Part shown: positions 57,061 through 64,000 of the stretch, piece by piece
Position numbering within the stretch: the stretch's first letter is position 1
Layout: each line of letters starts with the position of its first letter
Notes under the pieces: generated by a model
What the model saw: only the letters and a program-made list of their open reading frames with translations
The model's database searches: none
What the model was told of the DNA's origin: nothing
DNA from: Saccharopolyspora spinosa NRRL 18395
GTDB lineage: Bacteria > Actinomycetota > Actinomycetes > Mycobacteriales > Pseudonocardiaceae
Direction: 5' to 3'
Length of the DNA: 64,000 nucleotides
Assembly (NCBI RefSeq): GCF_000194155.1
Contig: NZ_GL877878.1
Coordinates: 372,001 to 436,000, forward strand
Translations under genes and position numbers: made by a program

Positions 57061-58577
57061 GTGAATGCGGTGTTGGTTGCCGGGACCACCTCGGATGCCG
57101 GGAAGAGCGTACCGCCGGGATCTGTCGTTGGTTGGCGCGCGGCGGCGCTCGGGTTGCGCCCTTCAAGGCGCAGAACATGTCCAACAACTCCGTGGTCACG
57201 CCCGACGGCGGCGAGATCGGGCGCGCGCAGGCCGTGCAGGCCGCTGCGTGCGGCGTCGAGCCTTCGGTGCGGTTCAACCCCGTGCTGCTCAAGCCAGGCA
57301 GCGACCGCAGTTCGCAGGTCGTCGTGCTCGGGCAGGTGTCCGGCGAGGTGACCGCGATGTCCTACCGGGCCCGCAAGGCCACTCTTCTGGACACCGTCGT
57401 GTCCACATTGGAGGGGTTGCGCGCGGAGTACGACTACGTCGTGTGCGAGGGCGCCGGATCACCGGCCGAGATCAACCTGCGAGCCAACGACATCGCCAAC
57501 ATGGGTCTCGCGCAGGCCGCCGGACTGCCCGTGCTGGTGGTCGGTGACATCGACCGCGGCGGCGTGTTCGCCCAGATCTTCGGCACCCTCGCGCTGCTGG
57601 ACTCGGCGGACCAGGCGCTGGTCGCCGGATTCCTGATCAACAAGTTCCGTGGGGATCCGGCGCTGCTGGAGCCGGGGCTGGACCAATTGCGCGAGCTGAC
57701 TGGCCGCCCGGTGCATGGCGTGCTGCCGTGGGCCGAGGAGCTGTGGCTGGACGCAGAGGATTCGTTGTCTTACGTGGCCGATGGGGTGATCGGGCGTCCT
57801 GCGCCGCCGAAGGGCGGCCAGTGGCTGCGGGTCGCGGTGCCGAGGCTGCCGCGGATCTCCAACGCCACCGACGTGGAGGCGCTGGCCGCGGAACCGGGCG
57901 TCGCGGTCCGGTTCGTCACCGAACCTTCGCGGCTGGCCGATGCGGACCTGGTCGTGCTGCCCGGATCCAAGTCGACGGTCGCCGACCTGGCCTGGTTGCG
58001 GAGCAGCGGGCTGGCCGAGGCGATCCGCGCGCACGCCCGCGCCGGACTGCCGGTGGTCGGGATCTGCGGCGGCTTCCAGATGCTGGCCCGACGAATCGTC
58101 GACGAGGTCGAGTCCGGGGCCGGCGCGGTCGACGGACTCGGGCTGCTCGAGCTGGAGATCGAGTTCGCGCCGCAGAAGACGCTGGCCAGGCCACGCGGCG
58201 AGGCCTTCGGCGAGCCTGTCGAGGGCTACGAGATCCACTATGGTGCCGCAGTGCGCCGCGGCGACCTGACGCCGCTGGTCACCCTGCCCGACGGACGGGC
58301 CGAAGGGGGTATCGCGGAATCCGTGCTCGGCACCCACTGGCACGGGTTGTTCGAGAACAACGCCTTCCGGCGGGCCTTCCTGTGGTGGGCGGCGCGGCGC
58401 GCCGGGCGGGACGGTTTCGAACCGGCCGACGACACGGATTTCGCCGAGGTCCGCGCGGGGCAGCTGGATCTGCTGGGTGACCTGGTGGAAAACCACCTGG
58501 ACACCGATGCCCTGCGCCGCCTGCTTGACCACGGCGCGCCCGCCGGGCTCCCGGCGGTGCACCGCAGTTTCAAATGA
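57061..58577 (+). pseudogene. cobQ: Cobyric acid synthase CobQ with a frameshift near the N-terminus
   Basis: GTG at 57061 begins [16 protein letters not shown], the CobQ ATP-binding N-terminus. At 57112-57116 the frame breaks: homologues have about nine bases between GKSV and GICRWLA, but here there are five, a net loss of four. From GGG at 57117 the reading continues in another frame as [20 protein letters not shown] to the stop at 58577, with the glutaminase Cys in [12 protein letters not shown] and [11 protein letters not shown]. Cobyrate amidation is a late step in cobalamin synthesis. As sequenced, no single frame encodes both the Walker A and the rest, so it is a pseudogene or a sequence error. 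Confidence 0.88.
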
Positions 58578-58582
58578 AACTG
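58565..58582 (+). terminator. Palindrome over the cobQ stop codon
   Basis: CAGTTTCA (58565-58572) with TGAAACTG (58575-58582), loop AA. It belongs to the TTTCAA/TTGAAA palindrome set and overlaps the last codons and the stop. Confidence 0.55.
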
Positions 58583-58685
58583 TGCCGGTGTCGGCCGGTG
58601 TCGGCCGGTGCTCCGGTCGCGCGAGAGCCGCGAGCGTCGGTGGAAGGTCGCCTCAACGAGTTGTGACGCGGGTAACGTCGAGGAC

Positions 58686-58934
58686 ATGGCTGCCGAGTTC
58701 ACCGTTGACGAAGCCCGCGAGCGGTTGGTGGAGCTGCTCGACCGCGCCGAATCGGGGGAGGAGATCGTGATCACCCGCTTCGGCGCGCCGTCGGTGTGGC
58801 TGCAACCCGCGCGCACCCGTTCCACCACCGGTGGTTTCGCCGCCGGGGTGATCGCGGCCTCCTGGGTGGTGCCGACCGGTGGCGACGCGTTCGACGTTGG
58901 GACCGACTACTGGCCGGACTCGTCGGCCGGATAG
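58686..58934 (+). CDS. Phd/YefM-like antitoxin without a toxin partner
   Basis: 82 residues from the ATG at 58686. The head EFTVDEARERLVELLDRAES with EEIVITRFGAPSVWL resembles Phd/YefM antitoxins, and the C-terminal region contains GGDAFDVGTDYWPD. No toxin ORF follows: the next gene on the right is a GntR gene on the opposite strand. It is therefore an orphan antitoxin or a solitary regulator. The frame-shifted tail of the GntR gene is antisense to much of it. Confidence 0.65.
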   Translation: MAAEFTVDEARERLVELLDRAESGEEIVITRFGAPSVWLQPARTRSTTGGFAAGVIAASWVVPTGGDAFDVGTDYWPDSSAG

Positions 58935-59658
58935 CCGACGCCTTCGGAGTGGCGGCGATCAATCGAGCTGCTCCGCCGCGCTCTCCGAGCCCATCTGGCT
59001 GAGCAGTTCGTCGAGGAAGGGGGCGGGGGTCGCCGTCGCGCACCGCTGCCAGCAGTTCGGCGTGCGAGACCAGTTCAGCCTGGGCGTCCCGGTTGAGGGC
59101 GGTCGCGACGCTGGATGCCACCGTCTCGCGGATCCCTTCGTAGAGCGAGATCAGCACCGGGTTGTGCGAGGCCGCGACCAGCAGCCGGTGGAACTCGGCG
59201 TCGGTGGTGGCGACCTCCGTGCTGTCCTGGCGCCGCATCGCCTCGTTCCGGATGGTCAGGCAGGCCTCCAGCCCGGTCAGGTCCTCGTCGGTCCGCGCCC
59301 CGGCCGCCAGCCGCGCGCCCTCGACCTCAAGCGCGCGGCGGACCTCCAGGACCTGGCGCAGTTCGGGGCCGCACAGCTTGCGCACCGCCCCGGAGATCTC
59401 GTTGGTGGCGCGCACGAACGTCCCGTCGCCCTGCCGCACCTCCAGCAGCCCGGCGTGGGAGAGCGCGCGCACCGCCTCGCGGACGGTGTTGCGGCCCACG
59501 CCGAGTGCGCCCACGAGCTCGGTCTCGGGTGGGATCTTCTCGCCGATCGGCCATTCCCCGGACGATACGAGCTCGCGGATCTGGGCGATGACCTGATCGA
59601 CCAGCCCCGTCCGCTTGGTGGTGACCAAAGGCACTGACAGGTCCTTTCGTCCAAACAT
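58771..59658 (-). CDS. FadR-type GntR regulator with a probable 3' frameshift
   Basis: ATG at 59658. The winged HTH (EKIPPETELVGALGVGRNTV) and most of the FCD domain (DAEFHRLLVAASHNPVLISL, HAELLAAVRDGDP) are normal up to about residue 212. From about 59020 the frame turns into an Arg/Pro-rich shadow of the antitoxin gene and runs on to 58771. In another frame the expected end (FLDELLSQMGSESAAEQLD) is present with a stop at 58959-58961. A short deletion in the G-rich run near 59014-59031 is the likely cause. Divergent from, and presumably controlling, the MFS gene at 59684. Confidence 0.82.
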   Translation of the reverse strand: MFGRKDLSVPLVTTKRTGLVDQVIAQIRELVSSGEWPIGEKIPPETELVGALGVGRNTVREAVRALSHAGLLEVRQGDGTFVRATNEISGAVRKLCGPELRQVLEVRRALEVEGARLAAGARTDEDLTGLEACLTIRNEAMRRQDSTEVATTDAEFHRLLVAASHNPVLISLYEGIRETVASSVATALNRDAQAELVSHAELLAAVRDGDPRPLPRRTAQPDGLGERGGAARLIAATPKASAIRPTSPASSRSQRRTRRHRSAPPRRPRSPRRRNHRWWNGCARVAATPTARRSG

Positions 59659-59678
59659 CCTACGTTTGACATACTAGG
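59659..59678. promoter_or_regulatory. Operator/promoter region between the divergent GntR and MFS genes
   Basis: The whole intergenic space is 25 bases. It contains CCTA...TAGG arms (59659-59662, 59675-59678) and TACTAG 11 bases before the MFS ATG, so the MFS message may be leaderless. A GntR dimer bound here would cover both starts. Confidence 0.45.
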
Positions 59679-59683
59679 TCGCG

Positions 59684-60988
59684 ATGTCTACGAAGCCACA
59701 ACCCCATGTCCCCGAACACTTGGCTGACCAGGATGCCACCCGACTCGCCGCCCAGCACCACCCGGATGCCCTCGCCGTCGAGAACGAGGGTGCCACCGAG
59801 GCGGTCTTCCCCAATCGGCACGCTGCCGCAGCCGGGGGAGGGCTGCTGCTGGCAGGTGTTGTGCTCGCGGCGGCGAACATGCGCCCGGCGGTCACCAGCC
59901 TGGCGTCGGTGCTCGGTGAGGTGCATGAGTCGCTCGGTGCTTCCAGCACGTGGGCGAGCGTCGTGACTTCGGTGCCCACGCTCTGCTTCGGGGTCGCGGG
60001 CTTCGGCGCTCCGCTGCTGGCAAGGTGGATGGGCATCAACAAGGTCATCGGCGCGTCGCTGGCGGTGCTGACCGCCGCGATGCTGCTGCGGGTCGTCGAC
60101 GGACCGTGGACGGTGCTGGGCGGCACAGTGCTGGTCTGCGCCGCGATCGCGATGTGCAACGTACTGATCCCGGTGGTGGTCAAGGAGTCCTTCCCGACCC
60201 GCGTCGGGATGGCGACGGCGCTCTACACCACCGCGATGGCGGCGGGCGGCTCGACCGGTTCGGCGCTGACGCCGTACCTGAACTCCTCGACCGGCAGCTG
60301 GCGGTTGGCGCTGGCGACCTGGGCGGTCGTGGCGCTGGCCGCGCTGTGCGCGTGGGTGCCCGCGACGGCTCGGCGCTTCCCGACGCGTCAGGCGCCGGGC
60401 ACCGCTTCGACGGGGAAGCGGCGTTCGCTGCTGCGCAGCCCGCTGGCATGGGTGATCACCATCTACTTCGCGCTGCAGGCACTGGTCGCCTACGTGTTGA
60501 TGGGCTGGATGCCTGAAGTGTTCAAGGGCGCCGGGATGGACAGCACGACCGCAGGCATGCTGCTCGGGTTGTTGCTGCTGATCGGTGTGCCGATCAACAT
60601 GATTCTGCCGCCGCTGGTGACCAGGAGCCGCAGCCAGTCCTGGTGGGCCATCGGGCTCGCGGTGATGACCCTCACCGGCCTGCTCGGACTGCTGTGGGCT
60701 CCGCTGGCCATGCCGGTGGTGTGGGCGCTCGCGATCGGTGTCGGCATGAGCGGGTTCCCGCTGGCGCTTGTCCTCATCTCGCTGCGCACCGCCAACGCCG
60801 CTGACACCGCGTCGTTGTCGGCGATGTCGCAGAGCATCGGCTACCTGATCTCGTCGTTCGGGCCGTTCCTGTTCGGCGTGCTGCACGACGAGACCGGCGG
60901 CTGGTCGGCTTCGTTGACGGCGATCGTGGTGATCGTCGCGGTCCAGGCGGTGTTCGGCGTAGTCGCGGGACGTCCCCGCACCATCTGA
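59684..60988 (+). CDS. MFS transporter of the CynX/NimT type (second copy of this kind)
   Basis: 434 residues with about 12 helices after a hydrophilic N-terminus of about 45 residues. The signature NMRPAVTSLASVLGEVHESL matches the LRP..T.V pattern of CynX/NimT exporters. It is divergent from a GntR regulator, whereas the pair at 7.8-9.7 kb is co-directional. The substrate is unknown. It ends 147 bases before the convergent gdhA gene. Confidence 0.84.
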   Translation: MSTKPQPHVPEHLADQDATRLAAQHHPDALAVENEGATEAVFPNRHAAAAGGGLLLAGVVLAAANMRPAVTSLASVLGEVHESLGASSTWASVVTSVPTLCFGVAGFGAPLLARWMGINKVIGASLAVLTAAMLLRVVDGPWTVLGGTVLVCAAIAMCNVLIPVVVKESFPTRVGMATALYTTAMAAGGSTGSALTPYLNSSTGSWRLALATWAVVALAALCAWVPATARRFPTRQAPGTASTGKRRSLLRSPLAWVITIYFALQALVAYVLMGWMPEVFKGAGMDSTTAGMLLGLLLLIGVPINMILPPLVTRSRSQSWWAIGLAVMTLTGLLGLLWAPLAMPVVWALAIGVGMSGFPLALVLISLRTANAADTASLSAMSQSIGYLISSFGPFLFGVLHDETGGWSASLTAIVVIVAVQAVFGVVAGRPRTI

Positions 60989-61005
60989 CGCTTCCGGCAG
61001 GGGGA

Positions 61006-61090
61006 GCGAACGGCCTGTTTACCTCGCCTGCTGTTGAGGCGAACGGTCCGTTCGCTCCGCCTACTGGGGCGAACGGACCGTTCACCTCGC
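61006..61090. repeat. Three 22-bp palindromic repeats between convergent genes
   Basis: Units at 61006-61027, 61039-61060 and 61069-61090, each of the form GCGAACGG-NC-NGTTYRCYYCGC. Units 2 and 3 hold the palindrome GAACGGNCCGTTC. Spacing is 33 and 30 bases, about three helix turns. It probably serves as a bidirectional terminator between the MFS and gdhA genes. Confidence 0.75.
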
Positions 61091-61135
61091 TTGATGAGCG
61101 AGCTGGGGTGGGCGTGATGGGCGTTGATCGCCCGG

Positions 61136-62524
<1,389 letters not shown>

Positions 62525-62610
62525 TCACCGGGCGGCGGCGGGGTTTTCGGGCAGCCCCAATCCTCCCAAGTTGACGAATTAACTGGAATTACTCAAGATG
62601 ACGCGGAACA

Positions 62611-62640
62611 CATCTGCCGCCCGGTCCTGGGCGGCAGATG
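62611..62640 (-). terminator. Terminator of mycothione reductase
   Basis: A perfect 12-bp stem (62611-62622 with 62629-62640), 6-base loop, 9 bases beyond the mtr stop in its reading direction. Confidence 0.88.
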
Positions 62641-62649
62641 CGGGCGGCG

Positions 62650-64000
62650 TTACTTCAGCGGCAGGTTGAGCAGGGCGTTCTCGACCAGCTCCGGCATGCC
62701 CGGGTGGATCCAGTACTGGCCGCGGGCCATCGTCCGGGCGTCCAGGCCGAACTGCATCGCCTGGATCAGCGGCTGCAGCAGCGTCGGAGCCTGCGGGCCG
62801 ATGATGTGGGCGCCGAGGAGCTGACCGGTCTCCGGATCGGCTAGGAGCTTGGCGAAGCCGGTGGTGTCCTCCATAGCCCAGCCATAGGCGATGCCCGCGT
62901 AGTCCTGGATCGAAGTCACGTAGTCGACTCCGCGCCGCTGCGCCTCCTGCTCGGTGAGGCCGACCGAGGCGATCTGCGGGGCGGAGAACACCGCGTGCGG
63001 CACGAACCGGTGGTCGGACTCGATCGGCTCGTCGGGGCGCAGCAGGTTGTGCTGGACGACGCGCATCTCGTGGTTGGCGACGTGCTTGAGCTCGTGGTCG
63101 GAGCTGATGTCGCCCAGCGCCCAGACGCCGTCCACCGAGGTCAGCTGGGTCAGATCGGCCTTGATCTTGCCGTCGGCGGTGAGTTCGAGGCCACCCGCGG
63201 CTGCCTCCAGCAGGTCGGCGTTGGGTACCCGGCCAACTGCGATGAGCAGCGCCTCGGCCGCCACGACCTCGGTGCCCTCCGGGCCCTCCAGGTGCAGGCG
63301 GACGAGGTCGCCATCGCGCTCGACCGCGATCTCCTTGCGGTTCAGCCGCAGGTCCCAGCGCTGGGCCGCGAGCTCGGTGAACCTCGCGGAGATGTCGGTG
63401 TCCTCCGAGCGCAGTACCCGGCCGGACCGGCCGATCATGGTCACCTCGACGCCCAGCGCGGAGAACACGTGCGCGAACTCCGCGCCGACGAACCCGGTGC
63501 CCATGATGATCATCCGAGTGGGCAGCTCGTCGAGCCGCATCACGGTGTCGCTGGTGTAGTAGTCGACCTGGTCCAGGCCCGGGATGTCCGGGATCGCCGG
63601 ACGGCCACCGGCGGCCACCACGAAGCGGTCCGCGGTGATCGTCTCCGGGCCCGTGGCGGTGTCCACGGTCAGCTGCTTGACGCCGGTGAACCGGGCGATG
63701 CCCTCGTAGAGGGTGACGTTCGGGTTGTCCTCTGCGCGGTAGCGCCGGCCACCGGCGGAGATCTCGTCTATGCGGCCGAAGATCCGGTCCCGGACGTCGC
63801 GCCACCGCACGTCGCGCAGTTCGAGGTCGACGCCGAGCTTCGCGCCGCTGGCCGGGGCGCTGGCCACGTCGGCGGTGTGCACGAACATCTTCGTCGGGAT
63901 GCAGCCGACGTTGAGGCAGGTGCCGCCGTAGGCGTCGTTGGGGCCGACGCCCTTCTCGACCATCGCGACGTCCCAGTCGGCGAACCGGTCGTCGAGGATC
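62650..64000 (-). CDS. mtr: Mycothione reductase (5' end outside the window)
   Basis: The frame is open to the window edge, so about 450 C-terminal residues are present and only the first FAD-binding strand is missing. The redox-active Cys pair GGTCLNVGCIPTKM, the NADPH fold MIIMGTGFVGAEFAHVFSAL, and ALGDISSDHELKHVA (FAD) are clear. The C-terminal HPGMPELVENALLNLPL holds the active-site His-Glu pair. The mycothione-type C-terminus and VHTADVA after the Cys pair separate it from dihydrolipoamide and mercuric reductases. It regenerates mycothiol, the main thiol of actinobacteria. Confidence 0.9.
   Translation of the reverse strand, partial: ILDDRFADWDVAMVEKGVGPNDAYGGTCLNVGCIPTKMFVHTADVASAPASGAKLGVDLELRDVRWRDVRDRIFGRIDEISAGGRRYRAEDNPNVTLYEGIARFTGVKQLTVDTATGPETITADRFVVAAGGRPAIPDIPGLDQVDYYTSDTVMRLDELPTRMIIMGTGFVGAEFAHVFSALGVEVTMIGRSGRVLRSEDTDISARFTELAAQRWDLRLNRKEIAVERDGDLVRLHLEGPEGTEVVAAEALLIAVGRVPNADLLEAAAGGLELTADGKIKADLTQLTSVDGVWALGDISSDHELKHVANHEMRVVQHNLLRPDEPIESDHRFVPHAVFSAPQIASVGLTEQEAQRRGVDYVTSIQDYAGIAYGWAMEDTTGFAKLLADPETGQLLGAHIIGPQAPTLLQPLIQAMQFGLDARTMARGQYWIHPGMPELVENALLNLPLK

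Overview
This window comes from a high-GC mycelial actinomycete. Supporting signs are GTG starts, GTGA/ATGA overlaps between consecutive genes, a WhiG-type sporulation sigma factor, mycothione reductase (mycothiol is an actinobacterial thiol), a DUF2469 gene after rnhB, and the order smc-ftsY-amt-glnK-ffh-rpsP-rimM-trmD-rplS-lepB-rnhB-yraN-comM-dprA-xerC-whiG-rpsB-tsf-pyrH-frr-cdsA-rlmN-dxr-rip1-ispG-PBP-vapBC-map. This is the conserved chromosomal core. A Pseudonocardiaceae host such as Saccharopolyspora is my inference, not a demonstrated identity.

Layout. 0-7.6 kb: 3' end of smc, an orphan zinc-finger anti-sigma-like protein, a proline-rich membrane protein, a cell-wall recycling operon (anmK plus a sodium/solute symporter) with a DasR-like operator, and ftsY. 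7.8-11.5 kb: a GntR regulator with a CynX-type MFS exporter, then amt-glnK without the usual glnD. 12.2-17.7 kb: a P-loop kinase-like protein, a DEAD-box helicase, ffh and an amidohydrolase. 17.9-19.6 kb: two tandem CPBP membrane proteases. 19.8-24.8 kb: the ribosome/tRNA maturation operon, signal peptidase I and RNase HII. 25.2-30.3 kb: yraN-comM-dprA-xerC-whiG behind an AT-rich gap with a 12-bp tandem repeat. 30.5-36.6 kb: an M23 endopeptidase divergent from rpsB-tsf, then pyrH-frr-cdsA and a methyltransferase.

36.6-47.2 kb is the accessory and decaying part: Rrf2/MFS remnants fused by a deletion, a VOC protein, a DtxR/MntR-type regulator, rlmN, an NmrA-like remnant, a short secreted ORF, and a GABA/polyamine locus. 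That locus has gabT, pucR and an aldehyde dehydrogenase around a second pucR copy stopped by an in-frame TAG and a truncated agmatinase. 47.2-56.8 kb returns to the core: dxr, rip1, ispG, GNAT, a PBP lipoprotein, vapBC and map. 57-64 kb holds a frameshifted cobQ, an orphan antitoxin, a second GntR/CynX pair whose GntR is frameshifted, gdhA and the 3' portion of mycothione reductase.

The gaps carry several intergenic DNA families: a four-copy repeat found just after gene ends, AT-rich perfect palindromes built on TTTCAATTGAAA, a three-unit GAACGGNCCGTTC array, and a near-perfect parS-like palindrome. I found no tRNA, rRNA, CRISPR array, prophage or intact insertion sequence. I did not find a convincing wholly new multi-gene system. 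The best candidates for new biology are the anmK/symporter operon with its dre-like operator, the four-copy repeat family, and the repeat array in front of the DNA-uptake/processing genes.
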